From NCBI GenBank assembly GCA_031771865.1, contig JASISA010000022.1, forward strand, positions 1,054,001 through 1,118,000: a stretch of 64,000 nt of DNA, given 5' to 3'. Shown here in pieces: positions 1 to 9,945 of this stretch (positions are counted from its first letter, which is position 1; every line of letters begins with the position of its first letter). The DNA comes from Nothophaeocryptopus gaeumannii. Its lineage: Eukaryota > Ascomycota > Dothideomycetes > Mycosphaerellales > Mycosphaerellaceae. A program made the position numbers and the translations under genes. Below the pieces are notes generated by a model. It was not told the DNA's origin and did no database searches. It worked only from the letters and a program-made list of their open reading frames with translations.

Positions 1-510
1 TCGCATATCGTACCATTCGATCTCTTTGTCCAGTAAGCCGTGGAATAGTCGATCGCGCGCGCTTTTGGCTTGCAACTCTCCAAATGCAAGCCATATCATA
101 AGCTCGAGTGAATGCAGCAGCCAGCTAGCACTTGCGAGTGCGACCATGTAGATGGTGTATTTCGTCTCGCGGCGCAGGAACGCATCGGACGTAATCATTT
201 TGGCTGCAAACTGCGTAAAACCGTCGAACAGCTTGCCGACGAAGTGATTCGAAACCGGTGTTGTGGCTCCAGCGGCGAAGGAGACTATGATACCAGCTAC
301 AAAGAGTGGAATGTTCGCTTTCGTGGTGAATGCGAAGAGAGCACGCCATGGTGCTGCTTTTGCGACCCCCCCGGTGCTCGCTTTGGTGGTATCGGTAGCT
401 GTGGAGTGAGCGCTGCTCTTCGTTGTAACGCTGGCCTTGGTGTGAGCGCTGTCCCTGGATGCCTTCCTCTTGTGCCAGCGGCGTTTCTTCGACGCCTTCT
501 CAGCCGACAT
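1..510 (-). CDS. STE6: Ste6-like ABC exporter, N-terminal part (runs off left edge)
   Basis: The complement reads open from an ATG at 510 to the window edge (170 codons, no stop), so the gene is truncated by the window. After a basic, Ser/Thr-rich cytosolic N-terminus, hydrophobic segments start near residue 65 (APWRALFAFTTKANIPLFVAG). They are followed by the conserved start of an ABCB-type transmembrane domain, including GELQAKSARDRLFHGLL and EIEWYDMR near the end. These match fungal full-length ABC transporters of the Ste6 type, which export the farnesylated a-factor mating pheromone at the plasma membrane. No nucleotide-binding domain is inside the window, so the family call rests on the first membrane helices only; another ABCB multidrug transporter is the alternative. 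No intron is needed in this part. Confidence 0.72.
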   Translation of the reverse strand, partial: MSAEKASKKRRWHKRKASRDSAHTKASVTTKSSAHSTATDTTKASTGGVAKAAPWRALFAFTTKANIPLFVAGIIVSFAAGATTPVSNHFVGKLFDGFTQFAAKMITSDAFLRRETKYTIYMVALASASWLLHSLELMIWLAFGELQAKSARDRLFHGLLDKEIEWYDMR

Positions 511-1028
511 TGACCCTGATCGGTTTGCGATGCCATTCGCAGGTGCGCAAGCTCTGTGCTGAGGAAACGGGTGTCGTTTGAGTTTTGTTTGTAGCGGCGG
601 CAGTTTGAGCACGGGCCTTTCTAGAACGAAGGTGAAGTCGCTTTGAGATGCTGTTCGCGAGCGCGGCGAAGCGGACCAAAGAATGTGCGTTACAATTGTT
701 CCACGCCAAGCCGAAATCCAGCCATTTAATCTACTCTTTGCTGCAAAATCCTCGCCGCATCTTTCCAACAGCTACATTGCTCATGATTTGGCTTGTAATA
801 ACCCAGACCATGTGCCCCCCTTCTGTGCAAGTCTACAAGGACCTCCTTGGCATTGTGCGCGGCACGTTCTGACGGTGGCGAGGCAACACGTCAGATGCAG
901 CGAGCGACCGCTTTCACACTCCCTGGAGGTGAGTTTGCTGGAGGTGGCAGCAAGCACATTCGCTGATGGTAGGCAGGCGGAGGTCTTGGGATGGCGTTCT
1001 ACGTCTTTGGCTGGCAACGCAAGCTCGC
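511..1028. other. intergenic, Ste6-like upstream region
   Basis: Sequence of 518 bp between the start of the Ste6-like gene and the end of the PBDC1 gene, both on the minus strand. Short ORFs here have no recognisable protein character. It should hold the promoter of the Ste6-like gene and the 3' UTR of its neighbour; no specific site could be assigned. Confidence 0.5.
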
Positions 1029-1674
1029 TCATGAAGACTTTGCGGCTTGGGCCTTCTCATAGATCCAGTCGTTCAGACCAGCGCGATTTCTGGTTGCCAT
1101 CAGCATAATACTCAAGAAATGAGCTGTTGGCGAAATTACCTCGCGATCTCGATAGCATAAAACTGCATGCGGACAGCTGCTTGAACATCAGTACAGGCAC
1201 CACAAGTGCTATACACAATGCAACCAGCCCTTACCGAAGATTGTCTCCTTTTCGCCATACTCCCAAGCTGGGTTCGCGCGCAGCATGGTGCCGAAGTTGT
1301 AGTCATCAATCTTCTTCTCGTACTCGTTGATGAAATTGCGCCAGCGCTCCTTGCCCGCCTTACTCTTCATGTCATCCTCGTTGATGGTCGCCTTGAGGTC
1401 GAAGTCTGGGAACTCGCGGTTGAAATGCTCGAGAATGTCGTCGTCGTATTTTGTCAGGCGCAACTTGGATCCCGGCAGCTTCTCGAGGATGGCCCAGTAT
1501 GTCGACATGTGCTCAACCACTGCAGCGTTGTCAGGTCGCTCTTCTGTGGAAGAGGTGATTTGTATCACATGGACTCGCCCGCTACCCACCTTTTACAGCG
1601 AACTGCTTCTCGATCTCCTCGAAGTTGTCTGCCTCCTCCGCGTTGATCGGTCCCGCTGAAGTGGTTAAAGACAT
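1029..1674 (-). CDS. PBDC1 / YPL225W family protein
   Basis: Four exons: 1590-1674, 1235-1543, 1140-1176 and 1029-1089. The introns are GT-AG, the summed length is 492 nt and the product is 163 residues. The protein starts MSLTTSAGPINAEEADNFEE and carries the family core (ILEKLPGSKLRLTKYDDDI, GKERWRNFINEYEKKIDDYN, NPAWEYGEKETIFAVRMQFY), ending RNRAGLNDWIYEKAQAAKSS. This matches the small conserved eukaryotic family of human PBDC1 and yeast YPL225W over its full length. The yeast member has been reported as a chaperone for elongation factor eEF1A; that role is family knowledge, not seen here. The central exon alone also reads open into both flanking introns, but the spliced form restores the conserved C-terminus. 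It lies downstream of the Ste6-like gene on the same strand, 518 bp away. Confidence 0.88.
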
Positions 1675-1961
1675 GGTGGGTGGTGGGTATGCTTTGAAGG
1701 ACTGAGTGGTTGTTGGGGTGCCGAATGGCCAGCCCTGATACTTTGCCGAATCAGTGGGCGTCTGGTGGTGTGAGGCGTATGTCAGAATGGCTCGTTGCTT
1801 AGTGACGATGCTTCAAGGAAAGGCCTTGAGATTTGATATCCAATGCAATGACGCTCTGCCCCAGCGCAGGCACATGAGAAACAGCCAAGCTTCTCGGTGA
1901 ACGGGACGGTCCGCGCGCCGCCCGTAGATGACATCAACCTTCGCCGCTTTTCACACTCGCT

Positions 1962-2102
1962 ATAGGCTACTTTCAAAGAATAAGTAGCAGCGCTGATACT
2001 AATATAGATTCCTCTTTTTATGTGCTTAAACTTCCTTTATTGACTTTAATCATTAAGTCAGTATTATTTAGATTATTAATTCAATCCTATAATATTTCAA
2101 AT
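1962..2102 (+). repeat. degenerate AT-rich dispersed repeat, copy 1
   Basis: This AT-rich stretch resembles, in inverted orientation, the sequence at 37802-37940 that flanks the transposon insertion. Shared blocks are AAGAATAAGTAGCAGCGCT at one end, then an ACTAATATAGATTCCTC-like block, and finally GTATTATTTAGATTATTAAT followed by CTATAATATTTCAAAT at the other end. Differences are largely C/T and G/A transitions, as RIP would leave. It sits in the 750-bp gap between the PBDC1 gene and the ankyrin gene. No coding potential is visible. It looks like a short terminal-repeat element or the end of a larger one. Confidence 0.65.
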
Positions 2103-2425
2103 GCTGCCTTGATCAACGTCTATCAAAGAAAGACGTTAGACAGACTTCCAACATGCTGTTTGGCTGTCTCACGACATATGACCATGTTGTAACCACCTGA
2201 CAAAATTTAGCGAGCAGTACACGCTACTGGTATCTGCTTCCGGCTGGGCATGAGTGAGGAGATTGATTAGAGCTTTCTTTGGACGTCAGACATTTCGACA
2301 TAAATGCATCATTTGGTGTATACTACTTTCTTCTTCGTTCAACATCGGAACTGCTGTTTCGCAACTCATTCTGCAACCCGGCGTGCTGCCACATTTATAG
2401 AAGCTCTGTGACGAGCAGGTCCCTC

Positions 2426-5400
2426 TTATTTCTCATGTGAGACGGTGATTGAAGTAACTCCGACAGAACTTATGGTGTTGCGCTCCACCTGTCTGCCGTC
2501 CACGTAGCTCATGGGGACTGGTCGTATGCTTGAAGCGTCTTCAATCATTGCTGCGTAAGTGTTGACGTCCTTCCGGATCTGTGTCTGCTTCGTTCGCTGC
2601 ATGAAATCGAAACGAACTTCGATAGGTACGCTCTCCAGCCGTGGATGAAGATTCTTGAGCAGCTCATCCAATCGCACATACCGCAGGACTGCCTCTCCTT
2701 CTCGTAGACGTCGCTTTGCTTCTGAAGCTGCCTGCAGACCGGTCGCATTCCTTTCCATGGCTTGTTCAAACGTCATTTGCTCGTAAAGGTCTTCGTTCAG
2801 TTGTACTTGGCCGGGCAAGTACTGTGGTAGGCTGTTGATCACATCTTCAACGAGAGGTCTCTCATCCTCGCTGACTTCCTTAGTCTCCCAGCTATCTGCT
2901 AAACTGCCCTCATATCCCGGAACGTCCTGGGAGAGCAACAATTCTAGGCCGTGTGAACCGATCAAAGGCGCTGCCTGAACATTCACGACCCAATAAGGAG
3001 CATCCTTGCCAGCAGGAAGGTCGTGATACGGATCTTGATACTCATGCTTGAGCACTTGCAAAGGCGTGAGATATTTAACCAAATAGTCCAAAGCGTCGGC
3101 ACCGTTGTAATTGAAGTCCGAGTCTGGGTCGATCGCGTAAGCTGTTGCGCCGGGCAAAGAGACGATAATTCCGTTCCGATGACTGCGACTCGCGGCGGCC
3201 ATCTCTTGTTCGATCCTCAGTCGCTCTTGCTCGGCTTTAAGAGCCTCTTCCGCCTGCCGTTCTTCTTCGACTCGGCGAGCTTGTTCGGCTTTGCGCTCTT
3301 CTTCTACCCTCCGAGCCTCTTCTTCAGCGGCAAGTTTTGCAGCGGCTTCCGCTTTGGCGGCCTCCTGCTCCCTGCGCTCGGCTTCTTTGCGTTCCGCATC
3401 TTCCACCAGGCGTTTCGCCTCGGCTTGGCGCTTCTCGGCCGCTTCCTTATCTTCGGCCTGCTCTTCCACCGTGGGAAGAGGCTGCTCGATCGCCCCACGT
3501 ACTGAGGACGACCTCCGACGAGTTCGTGGAGAGGTATCCGACGGTTGTGCGGAGAAGCTCCTTGTTCTCGTCCGCCCAGGAGTGCGTTTTGCTGGGCTCT
3601 GCGGCGGTTTCATCTTGACTTCTTCAGCGTTTTCCGGTCCAGTAGCGACATCTGAGCTGGATTCCTCAGAAGAGTCTTCAGAAGACGCTCTTCCACTGGC
3701 AGCCCGCATGTCACGTCGGGACATCAATCGGCGGCCGTTTTTGCGCCGAGGAGCATCGTCTTCCTCGCTATCGTCATGATTAGGAGCGCGGTGCATGATG
3801 CGTCGCTTGCCACTGTCTCTCTTAGTGACAGGACTGGAGCTACGGCGCTCCTTGCTTGCAGCTCGCTGGTTGTAGAGCTTGGTTAGTAGCTCTTTCTCTT
3901 CCCGCCAGTTGGGACCGTGTCTTTCCTCAGCAATGTCAGGCCACGACTTCCCTTGACGATTGCGAAAGCGCGGGTTGAAGTGGTCCAGTTCCGAGAGAGA
4001 CTTCACCATTTCGAAGTGTGAAGTACCGAGGACACTCAGCATGGGTTTTTCGGGTTTCTGCATAGCCTTCTTCTCCGTCATTTCTGCAAGAAGCATATTG
4101 ACCAGGTATGAATCTCCAGTTTTGGCTGCAGCGGCGATCACTTGATTATCAACAGGCACTCGCGCATCTAAGAATTCCTTGACACCGTTGCGATCGTTAA
4201 TCTGCACGAGTCTGAGAAGATTCTCATACGTCCGAGCCATGAAATGCAACTCCTTAGTCGGCCCAGCCCTGTGTCGCATCTCCTCTTCCTCCTCTCGCTT
4301 CTGTCTGGATCCGTTGCTATTCCACTCTTCTATCGCTGCGCGTAATGCTGCACGAATGTCGTCCGCATCGTCCGTGTCGTCCGTCACGACGTCCAGCGCT
4401 TGCTGGCCCTTGAGATTCTGTCGCAAGGGATCCACACCAGCCGCCAGGAGGCTCTTCACGACATCCACATGTCCGTTCTCTGCAGCATCGATCAACGGAG
4501 TGTCCTTGTCCACGTTCGCGCAGTCAATCTGGCAACCCTGATCGATGAGATAATCAACGACTTCAACGTTTCCATTTAAAGCGGCAATCTGGAGAGGTTT
4601 GTTGCCAGCGAACTCCGCAAGTTCCAGTTGATCCGGGTCCTTATCTCTCCACACTTTCACTTGATCCAGATCACCGCTCTCGCAAGCCTCAGCGAGTTTG
4701 GTGAAGCCGTATTTATTAACATGGCGTTTGTGTTCGCGTCCTGTCGGTCTTCCCGGGGTCGACGTGGACCTACCAACACCTCTTTGCGGCCGCCGGCTGT
4801 CCGCTTGCCCATGTGAGGTCGTCTCTGAAGATGCATCTGATTCTTCCCATCCTGGTTGGGCAACTTTTGATTCCTTCCCAGGTCCTTGGGTCCCAGCTCG
4901 TCTTTTCCTATTGGGTACTTCGGTCGCGCCATCCATGAAGGCAGATTGAGTAGACACCGCTCTCCTGTGGCTGCGCAGCTTCGGGGAGAGTGATTCTTCC
5001 GTTCTGGCCGCAAGCTCCTCGGAATGCAGTCCGCGAAGTCGGCGCTTGGGAGGCTCGATGCTTGGACGTTTGTTAGGAAGACTAACGGAAGACGCCCGAT
5101 GCTTGCGCTTTCGTGGGTTTGGCGAGTTCGCGCCATCGCGAGAGAAATCTGGGAGCTCAGTTGCGGCACGCGAGATGGAGGACTCAGGCGAGTGTGGACT
5201 AGACCCAGGCGAGCGTGGTGAGCTCAGGGACTCACTACCGTCGTCCTGAGCAGCCAATGCCTCCATGCGACTGTTGTCCTTGTCCTTGATTTTCTCCGGC
5301 GGTGTCGTCTTCTCCACGCTCATCACTGTGCTAGGAACCGGGGAAGGGACCGCTGAATCGTTCTCGTCTTCCCCGTCCGTCGGCACAGGAAGACTGCCAA

Positions 5401-5758
5401 TACGGTGTTTCGGCATGCGTTCCGCTCTCGCCGCGATCTTCTGCCGCTCGGCCTCCCTTTTCTTCACGGGGCTGTCGATGAGTGTCTCTGCCTCAGAGTC
5501 GCCATCAGCATCGGCCTCGTCGTTGTCGCCATTCGCGGTGTCGTCATCCCTCTGCGCGCTGGACGTGCGACGCCATGGAGAGCGCAGGTCGGCAGGTTGT
5601 GTCGCGCGTGGTGGTGACGACTTCAGTTTGTTGTCGCTAGGCTCATTGCCGTTTCGGCTGGGGCTCCGGTGGCCGTTCACAGCAGCGGTGACTGCTCCAT
5701 CATGCTCCAATTCTCCAGCTGCGGTTGTTGCCGGCTCTGGAGTTCTGCTACCATTCAT
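2426..5758 (-). CDS. ankyrin-repeat protein resembling Set3-complex subunit Hos4
   Basis: Single-exon ORF of 1110 residues. The first 340 residues are low-complexity, rich in Ser, Pro and charged residues, with several basic nuclear-localisation-like stretches. Ankyrin repeats follow at about 348-455 (NKPLQIAALNGNVEVVDYLI, then DTPLIDAAENGHVDVVKSLL). A long Glu/Ala/Arg/Lys coiled coil spans about 760-850, and a conserved-looking globular C-terminal region begins GIIVSLPGATAYAIDPDSDF. Ankyrins in this position within a large charged nuclear protein resemble fungal homologues of yeast Hos4, a subunit of the Set3 histone deacetylase complex. I infer a chromatin role. The ankyrins are certain and the Hos4 assignment is moderate; another nuclear ankyrin scaffold is possible. 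Confidence 0.8.
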   Translation of the reverse strand: MNGSRTPEPATTAAGELEHDGAVTAAVNGHRSPSRNGNEPSDNKLKSSPPRATQPADLRSPWRRTSSAQRDDDTANGDNDEADADGDSEAETLIDSPVKKREAERQKIAARAERMPKHRIGSLPVPTDGEDENDSAVPSPVPSTVMSVEKTTPPEKIKDKDNSRMEALAAQDDGSESLSSPRSPGSSPHSPESSISRAATELPDFSRDGANSPNPRKRKHRASSVSLPNKRPSIEPPKRRLRGLHSEELAARTEESLSPKLRSHRRAVSTQSAFMDGATEVPNRKRRAGTQGPGKESKVAQPGWEESDASSETTSHGQADSRRPQRGVGRSTSTPGRPTGREHKRHVNKYGFTKLAEACESGDLDQVKVWRDKDPDQLELAEFAGNKPLQIAALNGNVEVVDYLIDQGCQIDCANVDKDTPLIDAAENGHVDVVKSLLAAGVDPLRQNLKGQQALDVVTDDTDDADDIRAALRAAIEEWNSNGSRQKREEEEEMRHRAGPTKELHFMARTYENLLRLVQINDRNGVKEFLDARVPVDNQVIAAAAKTGDSYLVNMLLAEMTEKKAMQKPEKPMLSVLGTSHFEMVKSLSELDHFNPRFRNRQGKSWPDIAEERHGPNWREEKELLTKLYNQRAASKERRSSSPVTKRDSGKRRIMHRAPNHDDSEEDDAPRRKNGRRLMSRRDMRAASGRASSEDSSEESSSDVATGPENAEEVKMKPPQSPAKRTPGRTRTRSFSAQPSDTSPRTRRRSSSVRGAIEQPLPTVEEQAEDKEAAEKRQAEAKRLVEDAERKEAERREQEAAKAEAAAKLAAEEEARRVEEERKAEQARRVEEERQAEEALKAEQERLRIEQEMAAASRSHRNGIIVSLPGATAYAIDPDSDFNYNGADALDYLVKYLTPLQVLKHEYQDPYHDLPAGKDAPYWVVNVQAAPLIGSHGLELLLSQDVPGYEGSLADSWETKEVSEDERPLVEDVINSLPQYLPGQVQLNEDLYEQMTFEQAMERNATGLQAASEAKRRLREGEAVLRYVRLDELLKNLHPRLESVPIEVRFDFMQRTKQTQIRKDVNTYAAMIEDASSIRPVPMSYVDGRQVERNTISSVGVTSITVSHEK

Positions 5759-6380
5759 GCCGTTGCGTGGACGGGCCTGGTCGCATTACTTCGGCAACGT
5801 TGAGGTGAGGCTTCGCTTCGGGCGCAAGGCCACGAGGGCGACAAGGTCGGCGATGAGCAATTAAAAGTAGGCGCTCGAGCAGCGCAATGGACACACGGGT
5901 TCGGTACTGTAACGCGACTGTTTGCTGATGTTCGGTAGCTGGGATTGGTCGTGGCTCGATGGGTTGGGGAGTTTGTTGTGGTGTTTCTGCGGAAGAGGAG
6001 TGAAGGTATCTAGAGGGCCTGTGCCTCTAAGGTTTCAGCTAGAGCGCGCTAAAACCGACGCTATTGGGGGCTCGTACTGCACCAAAACTCATCCACGGGC
6101 TCATCACTCCCTGGTCGGCACATATCGTCGTTCATCTCTTCTCTCTGTACGACTGTCCTATGTACCTTATGCTGCTATAGATACTGATCTCTTACCACAA
6201 TCGCTCAGATACGCACATCTCATCGACAGGTGCCAACAGCAGACAAATCTCCAACCAACCTCCCCAAGTGCAAAAAGAATATACCATGTTGGACTGCTCT
6301 TCAACGCCGTACCAAATAATCCAAGACTCCTCAAAGTGCTCATAAACTTCGTCGCGACATCAACATACACAACAAGGCCA
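5759..6380. other. intergenic, upstream of ankyrin gene
   Basis: Gap of 622 bp between the ankyrin gene start and the F-box gene end, both on the minus strand. A long plus-strand reading frame crosses it and enters the F-box gene, but it has no protein-like composition. I see no recognisable gene or repeat. Confidence 0.45.
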
Positions 6381-8612
6381 TCACATTACAGCGCATCCAC
6401 CACTTCTGGCGCGACGCCGTCGACCTCCTCCTACTCCCGAGCCACCAACCTGCGGGTCTTCCTCATCTGCATGCATGAGCTGTGCTTGACGGGCTCGCCT
6501 CTGGCGCTGCCTGCTGTTGCCGCCATTGAGTGTAGCCTCTTCTTGCGCCATCATGAAATCTGCCCACTTGCGCTCAAGACGCCTAGCGGCGATGAAGTCG
6601 CCTCGCATCACACGCTTGAAATGTTCTTCCACCGTCGGCTGGTACGTATAGAAACATTTGAGTTGAATCACTTCCGTGGGGAAAGTGGATACACGGGTGA
6701 CTTCGACGCGCGATGCGACGGCCAGGTCTTCGAAAGACGAGCTCGTCGAGCTGTCTTTAGATGGTTCGGATGGCTCCGGACTAACCGTCTGGGTCGTGAC
6801 CGATATGTCGGCGTTTCGCGAAAGCACTTCTCTAACACCCGTCCATGTTACATTCTGGCAATCATATGCTACCAGCCTCAGGCCAACGGTGGGCTGAAAG
6901 ATGGATTTGCCGGGTATCGCATTTCCTTGGATCGTGGTGCGGCCTGCTCTCTGCCTCACCAGTGCCGCAGCCTCTGCCAATACCAAGTCTCCAATGCGGG
7001 TGTTGTCCATCTCCAAAGATCGGATGTTTGTGCATGTCTTCATGACCGGCAGCATTCCAGTGTCGCCCATGCTCTCGCAGTAGGAGATGCTTAAGTGCCG
7101 CAATCGCTTCGCGCAGGGAGCATTGGCGAGAACTTGAAGCGTAGCGTTAGTCAAGTCGTCGAGTTCCTCCAGGTCCAGGTGCGTCAGCATAGGCGTGGTC
7201 GGGAGCAACTCGGCCATCGTGGCGTCAAGAATGCCATGACACTTGGATAGCTGCAAACCTTCAATCTCAGGGATGTTATTGACAAACGTTCTGACGCTCT
7301 TGTCGGTGATGCCTCGACATCTCGTAAGATCTAGGTGCTTGAACTTGCGAGGCGCAACGATTGGACGCCCAGAAATGTAATCGATCTCACTGTCACGTCC
7401 TTCGATTAGCACTCCAAGCGACTCATCGGTGAGCGTATCGCAGTGCATCAAAATCAGTCGCTCCAAGGTGTTCCGTGAAAAGACTTCTTGCATGAAGTCA
7501 AGATCATCCCACCCTCGAACTTCACCGGCACGCAGGTCTTTGAGATTTGGACAGCCTTCTATGACTTTCCGCAGTCCTCGAGTATCGATGTTGTTGCACC
7601 ATGATATATTCAAATGTTCGAGCTTGGGACAATTCTGCGCAACGATCTTCATGCCAGCATTCGTGGCTCCAGCGAGGCCAGATAGATTGATATGAACGAG
7701 CCGGCTGTTCGACCAAAGGAAGTTGTGAATCGATGCTCGGTCGATTCGACAGCCTTCGAGCGAGAAATTCTCCAGGTTTGTGCATGCATCCGAGAGGCCT
7801 TTGTAGTTCCAACGCTCCCTGAGCTGAACGCATCCTCGTAGATTCAGGTCTCTCACAAACGGTCCTGCTGATGTGATAATGCTTACCAGAGCATCCCCTG
7901 GTATGTCTTGGTAAAATCCAGCAGTGTCCAGAATACTCCATAGCTGCCCGTCAAAGCACATAGAATGCCAGGACTTTGACACCACGGAGCACTGTACCAC
8001 CTCTTTTGGCTCAAGATAAGTAAGGATCTCCATCTTGAGTTCTGACGGTAGGTCGCGCCAGAAGTTGAAATTCTTCCGTGGGCTAAATCGCTTCAAGACT
8101 GGTCGCGAAAAGTAGTCTTCGTCTACTTCAGCGATTCCGAGCGTCAGACCCGGTCGAGAAGAAGGGCGAACTTCAGCTGGTACGCCAACCGAGAGCTTCC
8201 CATCTTGCGTGGACACATAGCGTAGTCGTGCTTTCTCGTCGAAGAAGGGTATTTGAATGCCAGGCGTTGTGGCTGTGGAGATGGGAGGAGTCGCGAAGCC
8301 GGTTGAGGACTCCCTAGTTAGTGAATGACCAGATGAGGGCGAGGGTGCAGAGTTGAGAGATATGCACGAGATGGAGCCTTTGCCAGTGCCGTTGTAGCAT
8401 TGTGCGCGAGATGAGCTCAGTCTCGCAATTGACGGCTGCGACGAGATGCGATGCAGGCCAGCTAGGAGCCGTTGCCGGCCTTTGAGCTTTCGAGGAGGAT
8501 CTTGAAACTCCTGAAATGGGGGTGAAGATATCGTCGGGCTCTGTGGAGACCCAATCGGCGTATGTGCCTCAACAATTGATTCCGCTGATCCGTTTGGGAG
8601 GCTGTTCGCCAT
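6381..8612 (-). CDS. F-box/leucine-rich-repeat protein with C-terminal CaaX box
   Basis: Single-exon ORF of 743 residues. A Ser-rich N-terminus precedes an F-box at about 182-225 (FWRDLPSELKMEILTYLEPK, then VVSKSWHSM). Cysteine-containing leucine-rich repeats follow at about 245-640, with repeated LNLRGC, LEHLNISWCNN, HLDLTRCRGITDKS and LQLSKCHGI units. The F-box should bind Skp1 in an SCF ubiquitin ligase, with the LRRs recruiting substrate, as in Grr1/Pof2-type proteins. The C-terminus is Gly/Arg-rich and ends Cys-Ala-Val-Met, a CaaX prenylation motif predicted to be farnesylated, as in mammalian FBXL2 and FBXL20. This suggests a membrane-anchored SCF receptor. The F-box/LRR call is firm; substrate and localisation are inference. 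Confidence 0.9.
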   Translation of the reverse strand: MANSLPNGSAESIVEAHTPIGSPQSPTISSPPFQEFQDPPRKLKGRQRLLAGLHRISSQPSIARLSSSRAQCYNGTGKGSISCISLNSAPSPSSGHSLTRESSTGFATPPISTATTPGIQIPFFDEKARLRYVSTQDGKLSVGVPAEVRPSSRPGLTLGIAEVDEDYFSRPVLKRFSPRKNFNFWRDLPSELKMEILTYLEPKEVVQCSVVSKSWHSMCFDGQLWSILDTAGFYQDIPGDALVSIITSAGPFVRDLNLRGCVQLRERWNYKGLSDACTNLENFSLEGCRIDRASIHNFLWSNSRLVHINLSGLAGATNAGMKIVAQNCPKLEHLNISWCNNIDTRGLRKVIEGCPNLKDLRAGEVRGWDDLDFMQEVFSRNTLERLILMHCDTLTDESLGVLIEGRDSEIDYISGRPIVAPRKFKHLDLTRCRGITDKSVRTFVNNIPEIEGLQLSKCHGILDATMAELLPTTPMLTHLDLEELDDLTNATLQVLANAPCAKRLRHLSISYCESMGDTGMLPVMKTCTNIRSLEMDNTRIGDLVLAEAAALVRQRAGRTTIQGNAIPGKSIFQPTVGLRLVAYDCQNVTWTGVREVLSRNADISVTTQTVSPEPSEPSKDSSTSSSFEDLAVASRVEVTRVSTFPTEVIQLKCFYTYQPTVEEHFKRVMRGDFIAARRLERKWADFMMAQEEATLNGGNSRQRQRRARQAQLMHADEEDPQVGGSGVGGGRRRRARSGGCAVM

Positions 8613-9945
8613 GTTCGGTCGCTATTCAATGCCTCAGGTGTTGAGGGCTCGTAGGCAAGGTAGATGATGTAGGAGGGTTATTCAAGGCCACCGGAGCCAG
8701 CCGCTCTGGGCTTGAAGAGAAGCAAGTGAATGCAGACAGTAAGATTGTTGGAGTGCGTGCGTAATGGTAGGTACGGGCGAGGAGGTCAGCGCGCTCGGTG
8801 GGGTTGGTGATCGTCACGAGGGCTCTGGTATCTCCCACATGAGCAAGGCATTCATGGGCAGAACGGTCATCTGCACTATTGACAAAACATACCATGCACT
8901 CTAGCACGAGACCACCGCGTCTGTTTGCGACAAGTGTTCCAGTGTGTCGTTCATGAGGCCGACGAGAGTGACGGACGTCGCGTTCCTCGAGGGGTCGTCT
9001 TATCGGGCGCTATCGCATGGTGGGGCGTTTGGGTGTCCTCGTGGGCTGCAACGACGGCACGGTTGGAAAATACAGATACAGAAGTATGGACAAACTCCGC
9101 GTGAAACAAAACACACAATAGGCCTCGAGCAACGACTCAAGGGGAAACAAGCATGGATGGCAAGGAGTTCGGATACTTTTCTCACGGCTGAAGACCAGAG
9201 CAGGCCATCCTCGTGCATAACAGCTGCTGGACGGGCCAAGCACAGAGAGGGAAGACGCCTTCTTGGCTGGGCCACGCGTGGAGAGCTCCCACCACCTGCA
9301 TACAGTAGTATCGCTGCACATCGCCTCAGAGCTCTCTTTGTATCCTACAAATGTGTGCTCCGACCTTATTCGACACTCTATCAATCCGTTTGGAGTACCG
9401 TATCGTCGGATGCAACAGATACGGTCACAGCTATTTTGCGGCAGTCCCATAGGTAGAAACACGAGATCGAGGCATGCTGATGACCGTGGACGTCTTTGTG
9501 AGCGACGGCAAACCCCATTGCGATTGGCTTTGCACGCGGGGAGCTCACCTCTGCGCCACAGCGGGCACGCTGCCTCTTTCTCTCGTCTTTGCGGTGTGGA
9601 CGGCAAACCTTCGCGGCGAGTGCATGAATGCAGGCCAAGGGCATTTGCCAGATTTCTTCTGGAACACATCCAGGCCAGTTCCAATCATCCTTTGGCTCCT
9701 GAGCCGGTGGCTCTTCATGCAGGGCAAATGTGTCCTTGCCACCACGTTCGAGCAAGTGCTTACCTCGCAACGACGTTACATCTGATAGTTCGGGACCGGT
9801 TTTTGACGGGGTGGGAAGGCGAGTGAAGCTGTGCTACGATGGAGCTACGTCCCAGATATCTTAGCGAGCGGCATGATCAAATTTCCAATGTTGCATGCAC
9901 AATAGATGTGTTAACCATGGGAATTGATCACGGCTGTCCCTTCCC
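8613..9945. other. 1.3-kb intergenic region, no supported gene
   Basis: Both flanking genes are on the minus strand. Several overlapping ORFs of 90-220 codons occur on both strands, but none shows conserved motifs, and their composition looks like chance reading of moderately GC-rich DNA. The part next to 8612 should contain the F-box gene promoter and leader. Confidence 0.45.

Noticed and set aside
5922..7094. 390-codon plus-strand ORF
   Set aside because: Its second half is antisense to the F-box/LRR gene and its first half has no protein-like pattern.
9010..9826. Overlapping ORFs of 129-224 codons between the F-box and reductase-like genes
   Set aside because: Several frames are open at once, with Arg/Cys/Ser-rich chance composition and no recognisable domain or splice pattern.
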